A stretch of DNA of 64,000 bases from Ananas comosus (GCF_001540865.1 NC_033629.1:9979873-10043872); one strand, 5' to 3'. Positions 21,856 to 33,180 are shown, counted from the first letter of the stretch. The notes: a model not told the origin generated them from the sequence alone. Made by a program: numbers and translations.

Positions 21856-22734
21856 ATTGGGACAAATCGTGCGTAAACCCACAAGAACTCAAAATTCTTT
21901 CCTCGGTCCTTCACAGTACGAGTACTGTGTGTGAAGACACCCCCACGTGTGAAATCACACGATTTGGCACATAAAATATTGGGAGATTTTTCGAAACACA
22001 GTTTTCCCCATAATGACCATAACCTGATAATCGTGTAATTTCGGATGATCGGCCCATCAAAATTACGAATGAACTGCGCCAGCGCTTCCGGCATTGTAGG
22101 ACCCTTGAATCCACGATTTTGTTTTTGTCATATTTGGTCTCAGTTTCGCAAAAATATCTATCCTCTCTCATTTCCACATATATATATATATATAGTAATA
22201 TATATATAGAATTTCAATTTGAAATTCGAATTCAAATTCAAATTTTGAATTCCTAAAATTACAAATATCCTAGATATTACAATTTTCATAAATGTGGCTC
22301 AATTAATCATATTCAAGTTCGGATTTACTATAGATAAAGGTCAATCCTAATATATATAGAGCTACTTGAATGGTATATTTTATATTTATCCCATCTATTT
22401 AAATTAAATAGAATTCTAATCAAACTTCGATGGAAAGTCGATCTGGACTCTATATAAAGAGGTATTAGTCCTTCCACATTCTCATATGCATTCTAGTGAA
22501 GAATTATCATCAGTTGCACACCATAAAGGAAAGTGCCTGAAATAAGAAGAGAAACCAAGTTACCTGAGTTCGGTTGGTGATGTTCATATCGGTACCGAAC
22601 TTTTCGCTTACAAGGATTAATTAAGAATTTCTTCGCTATAGCGCTCTGTAAGTTATGTTATTTTATTTGTGATCCTGAATTTTGGTATGTATTTATTTTA
22701 TTGTTGTTATATATACCTATAAAGATTTATCAAT
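21856..22734 (+). mobile_element. Putative LTR end with TATA box and tRNA-Met primer site
   Basis: Near the right end lies a TATA box (TATATAAA, 22451-22458) and then TTTATCA at 22726-22732, followed by TGGTATCAGACCC (22735-22747), which closely matches the initiator tRNA-Met primer site. This is the 5' LTR/primer junction of a retroelement, probably Copia-like. I could not fix the left LTR end; 22095 (TGTAGGACCC) is one possibility. No coding region follows. Confidence 0.45.
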
Positions 22735-23051
22735 TGGTATCAGACCCATGATTGATAAATTAAATATTGTATGTAAAATTAAACATTGTATATATTAAGT
22801 AATTGGATCAAATTATGATGACTTTGAAATTTTTATGATAAAGGGGTTCTATAGCTTAGAAACTGCTTATTTGATTATGTCTCCCGATTGAACCTAGTTT
22901 TTATCGACTATGCCTAATTAATTAATAAATAAATAAGTAGTCATTTCTTCATTTGACATGGAGGTTTTAATGGGCTTGTTCCTGTAGCCTTCCACATCGT
23001 CACATGATAAGAGGATGTATATCGCCTTGGTATTGTAACCTTCAAAGGTGG

Positions 23052-23590
23052 TGTCACGCGTCAGGGTTCTTTTTGAAAGTCAATTCAAAATCAGACTATA
23101 TTTATAAATCAGAGTAAGTGAAAATTTACCCTTTTTTTTAAAACCTGAACCCAAAGACGTGCAACAAACCTGCCACAAATACAGAAAATTTTCGAAACAA
23201 ATAGATAGAGCATTCCCTGTATTTGCACGGTATAGCACATAGTACAAATTAATTAACAACCAGATCTCCACTCACACACACATAATAGTGGGATGTACAA
23301 GGATCATTATATTTTCTCAAACAGCTAGCCATTCTTAGTCACATCCATTCCACATTCATTCACATTCATCCTAGAAGTTGAAAATGTCCCTCACACGAAG
23401 ACGTCCTTTTTTAAAACTCTAATTCTGCGAAAAATCTTGAGAAAACCATTTAAAAACGTTCCCCACACGAAAACTATTATTTTAAAAATGCTACCACGAG
23501 GGATAGACAACAATCGATAGAAATCCAAATATGAAATCACATGTGTTCAAAAACTACGAATGATCGAAACCATAATGTTAAAGTATAAAA
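23052..23590 (-). mobile_element. Second copy of the 17382 LTR-like family
   Basis: Starts TGTCACGCG and aligns with 17382 onward: shared GACGTGCAACAAAC, ATTTGCACRGTATAGCACA, CATTCATCCTA and CTACCACGAGGG blocks in the same order and spacing. It is more diverged and truncated on the right. No target duplication seen. Confidence 0.7.
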
Positions 23591-25312
23591 AAGGGGAGAG
23601 GAAATTTGAATGCAGCTTTTGAATAGTAGAAAATTTAGGAACATGGTGCATAGGTTAATCTATGCACTAGGTACATAGACTACTAAAAAAAAAGGAAGAG
23701 AGAGAATGCTACTATCTCTTGTAGTCGTAGGCACATGGCTATCAATATCTACAAATTAGCAAATCAGTCCTTTGCCTTTTATATATTTGTGAGGTGCTCC
23801 ACTTCAATAAAAGCATATAAATATTTTGCTTTGTCAAAAAATAATAATAAAATATAATAAAAAATAAAAAATAAAAAATGTATATGTATTTGCAATATCA
23901 TATCCATCATGATCCCATGACCACACAAAAGAGACCAAAATATCTCAACTTCTCACATCTCCCACAACCCCACCGTATGCACGTTCTTCCAAAAAAAAAA
24001 ATTCAAGTAGTTATAACTTAGCCTATAAATATCACCCACATGAAAGAAAATCTACTTTTGAACCTACTCTCTAACCTATTCTCAACAAGAAAAAAAAACA
24101 CCCGTTCTATTCTCTCTTCATGAAAAAGAAGAAGAAAAATAGGTAATAATTATTTTTTTATCCCCATTGATGCTTGGTGACAAAGCTCTCTCTCTCTTCC
24201 AAAAAAAAAGTCCTCTCTCTCTCTATCATGGTTGCATGCTTTTTTGCAATATGAAAGCAAGCAAAGGCATCCCAGTCCTCAACTTCGATATCGGGTGATG
24301 GCTTCAATCCTCACATTATTGTAATCGCATCAATCTCGTGCGAGCAAGGCGAAGATGGTTGAGCTCAACGTCGCCATCAATGGGGTGACCGGATCCAATG
24401 CCTTTGTCATCAACTCGCATGCCTTCCAACCCCATCTCCAACGCTGCTGCGCCTCGACTTATCACTATCGACACTGCCGATCCACAACTCTGCTGCGACT
24501 CTAACGCAGTCGTGAAATCGGTGTTGTGCAACACACCACGCCTACCAACTGTTCGATGAAATGCCCAAGATGCATTTTTCGACGGCAAACCTAACCTACG
24601 TATAGAGAGAGAGCGATGTTATTCTCTCTATAAAAAAAAAGTGTCACAAAAAAAGAGAAATTACTCTTCTAATTAGGAAAGATGGAGCTTTGTTATTAAA
24701 AGGGAGGCAAGGAAGGGATTTTCCCACCTTAATTGTCCCATGAATATAAAAGAGGCAAAGAAGGATTATCCATTTTTGTTGTCTTATACCTTCAAAGGAG
24801 ATAAGGGAGAAAAAAAAAGCTCTCTTAATTCTCTTATATCGGGAGGCAAAAGAAATCATCGGCTTACCGATTATTACGCTTTTGATCGTCCATTTATTGA
24901 AAGAACAACAGAATGTTTGATTCTATCAAGAGTCAAACCCCTCGATTTGGCCAAATTAGACCAAATTGAGACTTAATCATATTCAATATTTGGATGCTTT
25001 ATGGCCCAATCGTGCACTCGAAGCTGTGGACGCGGGCTCCAACAACTTGTCGACGCTGCTGAAGCTGCCGGCGATGTTCGCAGCGGCCGAGTCGGAGACG
25101 TCGAGAAGGGTCGGCACGGCGCCGACGGTGACGAGCATGGGTAGCACACGGGCGTTGTTGTTGTTGCTGTTGTTGTGTTGGTCGGCGGTGGCGGCAGAGG
25201 AGAAGCAGAGGGATTTGATGAGGGCGGTGGGGACACTCAGTGAGGAGAAGGAGAAGAAAGAAGGAGGAAGAAGAGGAAAAAAAAATAGTGTAAATTGGAG
25301 GAAGAAGAAGAA
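23591..25312. other. Spacer with simple repeats and a GC-rich patch
   Basis: AT-rich sequence with CT microsatellites (24185-24230), a short IR (GTGCATAGGTTAATCTATGCAC near 23645) and two GC-richer patches (24290-24600 and 25000-25240). The second patch has open frames on both strands with low-complexity proteins; none has a domain I recognise. Confidence 0.4.
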
Positions 25313-25500
25313 AAAAGAAATAGTGCAACTTCATCCTAAAGAGTGCAACTTCTACGTAAACAGTGCAACTTCATCCTAAAGAGTGTAAATCTGATTCCAA
25401 AGACTGTAATTTCTGTCTCAAAGAGTGCAACGTTTATTTAAAATAGTGTAAATTTTTTTTAAAATAGTGCAACAATATTTTAACGGTGTAATTTCATTAT
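25313..25500. repeat. Minisatellite of ~20-21 base units (AGTGCAACTTCATCCTAAAG)
   Basis: About nine degenerate units of 19-21 bases in tandem: the first and third units are identical, later ones drift toward AGTGTAAATTTTTT. Each unit begins (A/G)GTG(C/T)AA. Non-coding. It sits between two GC-rich patches, as in some gene-capturing transposons, but no transposon ends were found. Confidence 0.8.
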
Positions 25501-26382
25501 CTTCTTCATTCTTATATGATTTTTGATCTTTTATGGTGGAAAAAATATTTTTTTATTTTTATTTTTTTATAATTTTTTTGGTCACGATCTCTCCCTTGCT
25601 CTCTATCGCAACCACCACCCTCGCCGGAGTTTTCTCCCCCCTTTCGCCGATGTACTTTTCGTCCCCGGGAAGCACTTTCTCTTCGTCGCCAGCGGCGGCG
25701 GTGGGCTGCGAAGGCAGTGGAGGAGCATCGAAGAAAAAAAAAAAAAGGAGTCGCGGNCGCGGCGCAGCCTCGGCGGGGTCGGAGGCGAGGAGGGCGGGGT
25801 GCGCAGGCGAGGACGAGGGCGTGGGGGCAGAGGCGAGGCACGCCGTTTCCGCCTCTGCCTCCGCTGCCTTCTTCGGAAAGGAAAAAAAAAAGAACGAGAG
25901 AAGAAAAAAGAACGAGAGAAAAAAAAGATGAGAAAGAAAAAATAATAAGGGCATTTTGGTTAGTTTACTAAAAATTCGGACCGAATCTGTAAATAGTAGA
26001 AATAGTGGAAAGTTGACATTAAGAGGGGGTATAATAAGCATGTGAGTGTTGAAATAGCGAAAAAGGTCCAAAAAAATCCATGACTGCAAATAGTAGAAAC
26101 ATATGGCTATTGTGGAATACAATATGGAGGGGTGTATGGCGAGCTCTCTCTTTCTCTCTCTCTCTCTGTCTCTCTCTCTTTGAGTGTATGCGTATTATAA
26201 TTTTGGTGGAAATTGTATCAAAGAACATTCTCAGGTTTAATGCATGGCAATTAAATAGTTAGTAACAATCCAACGTAATCATATATTTAAATGTATTGTG
26301 TGGGGAATATAATTAAAAGAACCATTCCCGTGAATCTGCAAGAGAGATAAACATGAGGGAGGCCAAAAAAATTTATGTGATT
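25501..26382. other. GC-rich patch with poly-A runs and CT microsatellite
   Basis: 25600-25890 is GC-rich and coding-like in composition but interrupted by A runs and one ambiguous base (25757). A GAGAAA/AAAG-rich run follows (25880-25945) and a CT microsatellite at 26142-26180. No domain in any frame. Confidence 0.4.
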
Positions 26383-26397
26383 AAAAATAGATGTAAT

Positions 26398-27420
26398 CCC
26401 GGGCAAAGTTTTATGCAGCCTTTATTAAGGGCCGTTATATTCTCGATAACTTCAACTGTGCCCATATCCTCACTCATCATCTTTACACCACCAAGCAAAG
26501 AGCAGCCCTATTGAAGATTGACTTTGAGCGAGCTTTCGATCACATAAATTGGCGATTCTTAGTCGAAGTACTCCAAGAGCGGGGTTTTACTCAACTATGG
26601 ATCACATGGATACATACTTTACTTCAATCTACCAACATGTCTGTGCTCTTAAATAGCATTCCCGTACAAAGTTTCAATTGCAAACGAGGGCTTCGATAGG
26701 GGGACCTGCTATCTCCTCTACTCTTCATTCTTTGTGTTGATGTACTGTTCAGAATGATCCACCTAGCAACTACCTCCCATATGTTACCGGATGTAGGAAT
26801 TGGAGATGTCAGACTACACACTTTGCAATTTGCTGATGATTTAATTCTATTTTTAGATGGCTCCTCCATGTCAACTGCGGCTATCAAGATCATCCTTGAC
26901 ACGTTCTCTGATTACTCGGGTCTCAAGATCAACTATACTAAAAGCTCCATCAGCCCTATTAATTTGCCTTCCGATCTAGCTAACACCTTGGCTCACTCTT
27001 TTTGGTTGTTCTGTGAAAGGCTTTCCAATAACCTACCTGGGGCTACATCTCTCTCCAAAGAGATTATGCAAAGCTGATTACATGTCGATTATTGAAAAGA
27101 TTGATAATTGTCTGGCTGGATGGAAGGGACTCACACTCTCAAGAGGAGGTCAGCTTGTGCTACTAAATTCGGTGCTTTCGACCATCCCCTATTATTTTTG
27201 CTGTATCTTTCGACTGCTGACTTGGGCCACAAAGTCTATTGACACTATTCGTCGACATTTTTTCTGGAGGAGGAAAAAATTACAAAATGGTTTCCACTGT
27301 CTGGTCAAATGGGAACATGTGTGCCGCCATAAAAGATGTGGAGGTTTGGGCATCCGAAACTTGCACGCCATGAATTCGGCCCTACTGATGAAAAGCTTTT
27401 GGAACTTCTACAACTCTTAG
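26398..27420 (+). pseudogene. LINE reverse transcriptase remnant
   Basis: The frame opens with AAFIKGRYILDNFNCAHIL, then LLKIDFERAFDHINWRFL (first catalytic Asp region), a TAG at 26697-26699 just before GDLLSPLLFILCVDVL, and the catalytic FADDLILFLDG (about 26830). A frameshift near 27005 moves the rest (FPITYLGLHLSPKRL, GWKGLTLSRGGQLVLLNSVL, GGLGIRNLHAMNSALL) into another frame, ending at 27420. Non-functional as read. Confidence 0.9.
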
Positions 27421-27690
27421 AACCTACCCTGGGTCAGATTGCTAATGCAAAAATATTACAAACACAGGCCTCCATCACTAGGAAGCTACATGCCAACTAG
27501 GTGCTGCCGAATTTGGAAAGGAGTCCTCAGCACCGCTAAAGCTTTTCATGCGTCAACATACTTTTCCATAGGTTACGGGAAGATTACTTCGTTCTGAAAC
27601 GCAAGATGGTCTGGAGAGTTCACCGTTCGGAATCAATTCCCAAACCTCTATGCTATATCGAGCCACAAGCACCTGTCGGTCAGAAATTGG

Positions 27691-28620
27691 ATGCGGCGCC
27701 TTGCTCACAATACTAGCCTGCACTTCCATCCTATACTGTGTCTAGGTGAGCAACAACAGGAAGAGCTTCCGCTGTTCAAAACATTGATCCAGAATACCAC
27801 ACGTTCTCATCCTAATGACTCAGCCATATGGCGCTGGAATGCCGATGGTACGTTCACAGTACGAAATGCTTATGACTTCCTTATCTTCGACGGGGTCAAT
27901 GTATGCAATACCCCTTTTCTATGGAAACTCAAGATTCCCCTAAGGGCGTGTTTGGTTCGCACTATGAAAGATTACTAAGAATAAAAAGATGTCCGAGAAT
28001 GTTATTTCTATCCATCCTATTACTAAGAATGTAGCATTCATGTGTTTGGTTTGTACGGTCATATTATTTAGTCATGTTATTTAAGATTAAAGAAATAGGA
28101 AGAGAAATAGAGTCGAAGTTATAAGGAGTGAGAGAGTTGAGATTTTAGAAAAACAGGGGGAGAGAGAGCTTAGTTTAGAGGGAGAAAAAAAAAGTTGAAG
28201 TTTAGAGAGAAAAAGATAAGTTTAGAGAGAGATATGAGGTTAGAGTGTAAAGAAAAATAATACCAACTAGCCGGTGTGTAGGAAGAAAAAAAGAGATGAG
28301 ACATATTATGATTATCGCAATTAATTAATGTGAGGATACCCACCCTCCCTCAAGGGAATTAGATTAGTACTTTGGGATGAATCTCATTCCCAAGTAAAAT
28401 CTAATATTATCAACTAGATTACTTAGTGCGTTTAGCTAAACACCGTCATATTTTTTTTATTCCTATTGAATTAGTAGGAATCTTAAAAAGATAGCGCGAA
28501 CCAAATACACCCTAAGAGTCAAAGTATTTATGTGGCTTGCTGGGAGGAACAGAATCTTGACAACTGACACCTTAACTAAGAAGGGTTTGCACGGTCCTTC
28601 GATCTGTGTTTTTGCTTAGC
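27691..28620 (+). pseudogene. LINE zf-RVT region, split by a MITE
   Basis: WRWNADGTFTVRNAYDFL and FLWKLKIPL run up to 27943. After the MITE the same frame resumes at 28516 (RVKVFMWLAGRNRILTTDTL), so the MITE entered an intact frame after or during decay of the LINE. The reading frame then stops near 28616. Confidence 0.85.
27944..28512. mobile_element. Tourist-like MITE (PIF/Harbinger type) in the LINE
   Basis: 569 bases with terminal inverted repeats GGGCGTGTTTGGTTCGC and GCGAACCAAATACACCC, flanked by TAA on both sides (27941-27943 and 28513-28515), the usual 3-base target of PIF/Harbinger elements. AT/purine-rich core, no coding capacity. Confidence 0.92.
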
Positions 28621-28971
28621 AGATGATGAAAATCTGGAACATATCCTCTTCTCCTGCAATTATGCGACGATGGTGTGGAATTACCTCCTACAAGCTATTC
28701 CGACTACTCAACTAATCTCCCAGGAAATTTACCAACCTGGTGGACTGGCGCAAGGCTTTCGTTAAGGGGGCAACTAAAGAGAAACTTCGATCTTTGCTTT
28801 GCAGCGGCATGTTGGGAATTGTGAAAGCAGCGAAACATGCGCATCTTCAACGATCACCTCGTCCGAAGTGAAGAAACGGGAAAGAGAACTCTCAGTACGG
28901 TGAAACTTTGGCTATCAGTGATTGGAGGCTAATTGTTGCTTAGTTTTTTTGGGTTTCGTTAGTTTTGTCTA

Positions 28972-30125
28972 GGGGATGTTTGGTTACTCGAAAGTCGGCG
29001 AAGTGGAAAAAGTCACTTTTATAAAAGTGACTTTTTAGTTCGATTGTTTGGTTGTTATAAAGTTAAAAATTAAAACTATAATTTTATATTTTTTGATTAT
29101 TAAATTATATATAAAGAGGTAAAAATATAAACAAACAATTTAAATTAAAAATTTAAATTTAAATTAATATTTAGAATTCAAAGTTATATTTTAAAATTTA
29201 AATTTAAACTTAAATCTGAGTTGAATTTATAATTAAAATTTAAAACATAAATTTAATTTACAATTTGAATTTAAAATTTAAGTTATAACTTATAAGTGAA
29301 ATTAAATTTTAAAATAAAAGTTCAACACAAAAATTAGAACATTTATTCAAATTTGAATTTATAATTTGAATCATATATTAATTCACTCTTTGATCTTAAA
29401 TTCTGAATTCAAATATAAATTCACAATTTAAATTAATATTTAAATTAAAATTAAAATATGAGTTTAAATCACAATTCGAATCGAGCATTTGAATTTATAA
29501 TTTGAATTCAAATTCAGACTGAAACTCATTATTGAATTTAAATGTAAATAACAAATTTAAATTTGAATTTGAATTTTAACTTGAAATTTTAAAGTTTAAA
29601 TTTAAATTTTAATTAATAATTTGAATTTATATTTGAAACAATTTGAATTCAAATTTCAAATTGAAGTTCTTAACTAAAAATAATTTGATTAAAATTTAAA
29701 ATTTAAGATTTAAATTTAAAGTCTAGAATTCAACTTTAAATAAAAATAAAATTTAAAAATTTAAATTTAAATATAAAGTTATAAATTTGAATTTAAAATT
29801 TTATGTTGAATTTTATTTCACAAATAAAATTCAAAATATGATCATAATTTTAATTCAAATTTAAAGTGAAATTAAACTTTAAAAATAAATTTAAATATTA
29901 AAGTTAAGACCAAATATAACCTCTTAGCTAAGCTCTCCACTTTCGGTGACTTCCGAATTTTTTGAGCCGAAGTAAAAAATGTGATATTTAGTTATAACTC
30001 ACTTTATCAGCCCACTTTCATAAAGTGACTTTTATATTTACTATCGTAAACCAAACAACCAATAAGATGTCACTTTCTAAAAATATCACTTTCGATACTA
30101 CATTTTTAGCGAACCAAACATGCCC
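28972..30125. mobile_element. Long MITE with AAATTT-rich core, second insertion in the LINE
   Basis: Ends GGGGATGTTTGGTT and AACCAAACATGCCC form inverted repeats; flanks are CTA and TTA. Subterminal blocks (AAGTCACTTTTATAAAAGTG at left; CATAAAGTGACTTTTA and TGTCACTTTCTAAA at right) repeat in both orientations. The core (29095-29900) is a low-complexity mixture of AAATTT, GAATTT and TTTAAA, like 4305-4740. It splits the LINE 3' UTR. Confidence 0.85.
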
Positions 30126-30274
30126 TTAGCTTTAGTTTTGTTTTGTCCTCTCTGTTATGCTGCTCCCACAACTTTTGGATTTTGGATACATCCTAGGCTG
30201 TCGTAGAAGTAGTGCTTACACAAATAGGATATATCTCTGTTTCCTCAAAAAAAAAAAAAAAAAATAGATGTAAT

Positions 30275-30427
30275 TTTTTTTGAGGGAGAGAAAGGCAGCA
30301 TACTACCTGCTTTATTTTTTAAAAAAGAATGGAACATGATCGAAAATGTGAAGTAGCCTGTATTCAAATTTATAATCTTGGGTACTAATTATATATCATA
30401 TTTTTACCACTTGTGCTAAAAACAGTT
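30275..30427 (-). mobile_element. Degenerate SINE copy
   Basis: On the minus strand it ends GCAGGTAGTATGCTGCCTTT and then TCTCTCCCTCAAAA, matching the SINEs at 30665 and 48175; the head AGCACAAGTGGTAAAA corresponds to their AGAGCAAGTGGCAAAGG. It is strongly diverged and sits against the LINE duplication. Confidence 0.65.
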
Positions 30428-30664
30428 AGGAAATAAATATAAAATGGAATCCAGAAACCTCTTGAAACTACTAGGGTTAGAGCCGAGTCAAATTAAGAGC
30501 AAGTTGTCCAAAAATTTAAATTAATAAATAAAAAACTCTTATACTATATAAGGTTTAGAATTCTAATTTTACGTTTAATATGAAAATAATATTCTAGATG
30601 CACTTTATTTAACAGTATTGCAGCATCCTACAAAGTAAAAATAGATCTGCAAGCTACAGAAGAG

Positions 30665-30822
30665 GTTTTTTTTTTTTTTTGAGAGAAAGGTAGCATGCTA
30701 CCCGCTTCATTTATTTCATTTAGAAATAAACTTAGCTGAAAATGTGAATCAACTATGATTCGAACTTGGGTCTCGGGTACCAACCACCAAACCCTTTGCC
30801 ACTTGCTCTAGGGACGGTCAGT
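30665..30822 (-). mobile_element. SINE copy with imperfect target duplication
   Basis: On the minus strand it runs from a pol III A-box-like AGAGCAAGTGGCAAAGG through a B-box-like AAGTTCGAATC to a poly-A tail (T run at 30666-30679). It is flanked by GCTACAGAAGAG (30653-30664) and GCTGCAGAAGAG (30823-30834). About 150 bases, tRNA-derived by motif. Confidence 0.85.
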
Positions 30823-30835
30823 GCTGCAGAAGAGT

Positions 30836-31825
30836 TGTTGCCGAAGTTCCATCATCCTCCTGGGCCACCACAATAGCCGTGCCAACGACCACTTCGACCC
30901 CTAATAGAAGACTGGTTTCGTTGCGTAGAATAATAGGAGTTTGAAGTTTGAGTAGTAGTTGAGGAAGGCTGGTTTTGGGAGGAAACTGAAGTAGTTGGTT
31001 GAGCTTATGCTGATAAATCTGATGAAGTAGAGCTGATCATACGTTCTAGATGTGCTTTGTGATTTAGAAGCATTGTCCATAGTTCACGAAACTTTGGTGA
31101 GGGCTTTTAATTTGCTGCAACCGTAACCAAGGATTCGTAAAGTAGGAGGAAGACCTTCTAAAACATGCATTAGTTGCTTATGATCAAATAATGAATGGTA
31201 GCAAGGGCATCGACAAGTTCCTTAAACTTTTGGGAATAAGTATCAATTGAGAGAGCACCTTTTTTATATTATGAAGCTGAGATTTAAGATGAAGCTCGCA
31301 TGATGTAGATTGATTTGTCCATAAAATGCTCCTCTAGTGCTACCCAAGCATCATGAGCACATTTAAAATTGTACAGAAGATCGAGGAAGAACTTAATTCC
31401 TTTGTGATTGTTGCATTAATCCAACTTAAAATAAGTTGATCAAGCTTGTGCCATGAGGAATAATTAGGATTGTGGATGATTTTATTATCAGAAGAAATGA
31501 TTGTTTTAGGCAGAGAAGCATTCACTTTGAGATGATCTTGAAGAATGAAGATCATATATCTCCAAGACTGGAGTAGAAAGATAAGACCAAGTCAAATAAT
31601 TATTTATATCAAGTTTTTCAAGAACAAAATCGTAAATATTAATAACAAAGGGATTATTAGAGAATGTGGATCTAAGTTTAGATGAAATAGACATGATATA
31701 AAGAGACCTAGAAAAGAAGAAAAAATAGATATACTTATGAATATGCAAATGCAAAAGAACTTGGAAAAAGAGAAGATTTATAAAAGCTCTAACTCTGCTG
31801 CCATGTTATGGATAAGAGGCCCCTC
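30836..31825 (-). pseudogene. Copia-type gag remnant with primer-site-like end
   Basis: Minus-strand frames carry LEKLDINNYLTWSYLSTPVL (about 31570-31620) and NPNYSSWHKLDQLILSWINA (31395-31470), diagnostic of the gag (UBN2) of plant Copia elements, with a Gly/Arg-rich stretch at the far end (about 30840-30900). Several frameshifts and stops. Just upstream on the minus strand is TAACATGGCAGCAGAG (about 31795-31812), resembling an LTR end plus a variant Met primer site. pol is missing. Confidence 0.8.
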
Positions 31826-31829
31826 TCTT

Positions 31830-31831
<2 letters not shown>

Positions 31832-31891
<60 letters not shown>
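31832..31891. repeat. (GT)n microsatellite
   Basis: About 30 uninterrupted GT dinucleotides, adjacent to the Copia remnant and probably inside its LTR. Confidence 0.97.
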
Positions 31892-31893
<2 letters not shown>

Positions 31894-32016
31894 GGTGGGC
31901 TATATATATAAATTAAAAATAGAGTAAATTTACAAAATTGCCAAAATGATGTACAACAATATATTTTAAATATATATGGCTAAAACTTCCTACATACACA
32001 TCTCATGCATGCGTTG

Positions 32017-32330
32017 ATAATTCCTACGTACAAATCTTATATGTTGACTTGAACCGCAAACACGTTGGATGCGAAAACAGAGAGAAAACTACATCAATTG
32101 AGAAAAAGAAAAACACCGCTTCAAACCGCCCAAAAATAACACCTCGACTCAGCCTAGACGGTGCTTTAGTTGGCTGTTACGATCAAGAAATGCGAGCTTT
32201 GTAAGCCATTGCTAGCCTTGGGATGAAGTGAGTCTTTTTTTCCCCTCATCTGATGCAGTTTTCTCTCGTACATTTTCGTATCCAACATGTTTGCAATCCA
32301 GCGCGTGAGATTTGTACATAGGAATTATAT
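32017..32330. mobile_element. Foldback element with ~85-base inverted arms
   Basis: The left arm (about 32017-32110) and right arm (about 32234-32330) are inverted copies: TTCCTACGTACAAATCT at left pairs with AGATTTGTACATAGGAA at right, and CACGTTGGATGCGAAAA with TTTTCGTATCCAACATGT. The loop is ~125 bases. No coding sequence. A MITE or LTR palindrome; a transcript would form a long hairpin. Confidence 0.8.
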
Positions 32331-32379
32331 ATGGGCATAAGATTAGTGTAATAACATACATTTTTATTAAAATAAAGAA

Positions 32380-32840
32380 TTAATTTCATACAGATCTCTA
32401 TATTCCTACAAAGTTCAACTTTCATATGTTGTTTCTACAAAAATTTTAATGTTTTCAAATATGTTTCTTTGATTTGTTACCGTCAGAGAACTGTTTATAT
32501 TTTCAACTTTACTATCACAAATATGTCCCTCAAAAATCATAACAGTATAATATAAGAGGAATAAAAATGTCAAAAATTAACCAGAATTAAGTATTTAACT
32601 TATAGTTAACCAAAATTTTCTAACAGATTTTAACGGTAGAGACATATTTGAAACTATTAGGACTTTTGCAGGAATAACATACGAAAGTTGAATTTTATAA
32701 AGGTATATTTGTCATTTACTATGTTTAGGGACATATTTGAAAATATCAGAACTTTGACAGGAATAACATATGAAAGTTAAATTTTATAAAAATATATTTG
32801 TCATTTACTATGTTTACGGGAGCTAGCTGTATGAAATTAA
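32380..32840. mobile_element. MITE with TTAATTTCATACAG ends and an internal tandem repeat
   Basis: Ends TTAATTTCATACAG (32380-32393) and CTGTATGAAATTAA (32827-32840) are exact inverted repeats. Inside, two ~90-base units (about 32640-32728 and 32729-32818) share GACATATTTGAAA, GCAGGAATAACATA and TTTGTCATTTACTATGTTTA. The left side is an inverted relative of these units. Non-coding. Confidence 0.85.
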
Positions 32841-32970
32841 CCATAAAATAAAACTATTCACTGGGAAGTGCCCACCCTTGACTTCCATCTTGTCTAGTGG
32901 CATTACTTGATTGACTTGTTCTGCAGGATGCAGAAAATATATACAGATGAGCTTCTTTTGGTTGATGTGC

Positions 32971-33012
32971 CAGCCCAGCCTAGCCCAACCTAGCCCAGCC
33001 CAGCCTGGCCCA
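32971..33012 (-). promoter_or_regulatory. Cluster of five site II (TGGGCY) motifs in the CCT1 promoter
   Basis: Four AGCCCA and one GGCCCA occur within 42 bases; on the minus strand these are TGGGCT/TGGGCC, the site II element bound by plant TCP transcription factors and common in promoters of housekeeping and growth genes. It lies ~245 bases upstream of the CCT1 ATG. Regulatory use is inference from motif and place. Confidence 0.55.
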
Positions 33013-33119
33013 AAAAAGCTCATAAATCTATACCCGTCAACCCGACCTCCCCTTCTCGTTTCTCCCACAAAAACTGCAAAACCCCAACCCTGCTAGCTTC
33101 AATATTTGTCACTTCGAAC

Positions 33120-33180
33120 TCTCTAGGCTCCCCCTCTCCCCTCTCCCCTCTCCCCTATCTCCCGCCTCCTCTTTTTTCCT
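33120..33180 (+). promoter_or_regulatory. CT-rich leader of CCT1
   Basis: CTCCCCTCTCC repeats shortly upstream of the first exon, typical of plant core promoters and 5' UTR starts (Y-patch-like). Confidence 0.5.

Larger units (their letters stand above)
26398..30259 (+). mobile_element. 5'-truncated LINE (non-LTR retrotransposon) with two nested MITEs
   Basis: The element is bounded by a perfect 15-base duplication AAAAATAGATGTAAT (26383-26397 and 30260-30274) and ends in a poly-A tail (30247-30259), the signature of target-primed reverse transcription. The 5' end is truncated inside the reverse transcriptase gene. Removing the two MITEs (27944-28512 and 28972-30125) leaves about 2.1 kb. It carries RT, a reverse-transcriptase-associated zinc-binding region (zf-RVT) and a 3' UTR, with several stops and frameshifts. 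Confidence 0.95.

Noticed and set aside
22095..22734. Complete Copia element at 22-23 kb
   Set aside because: Only an LTR end, TATA box and primer site are visible; no gag, pol or second LTR.
24316..24600. Possible PPR fragment on the plus strand (LFDEMPK near 24558)
   Set aside because: Only seven residues match; no neighbouring PPR motif is in any frame, so chance cannot be excluded.
24966..25379. 137-codon plus frame with a leucine-rich signal-like segment
   Set aside because: The leucines come from a GTTGTT-type repeat, and the rest is Lys/Glu low complexity running into the minisatellite.
25313..25500. CRISPR-like array
   Set aside because: Units are contiguous without unique spacers, degenerate, and the genome is a plant nuclear one.
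25500..26122. Frames of 109-187 codons crossing an ambiguous base
   Set aside because: Poly-Phe/Lys/Ser peptides from A and T runs; no domain.
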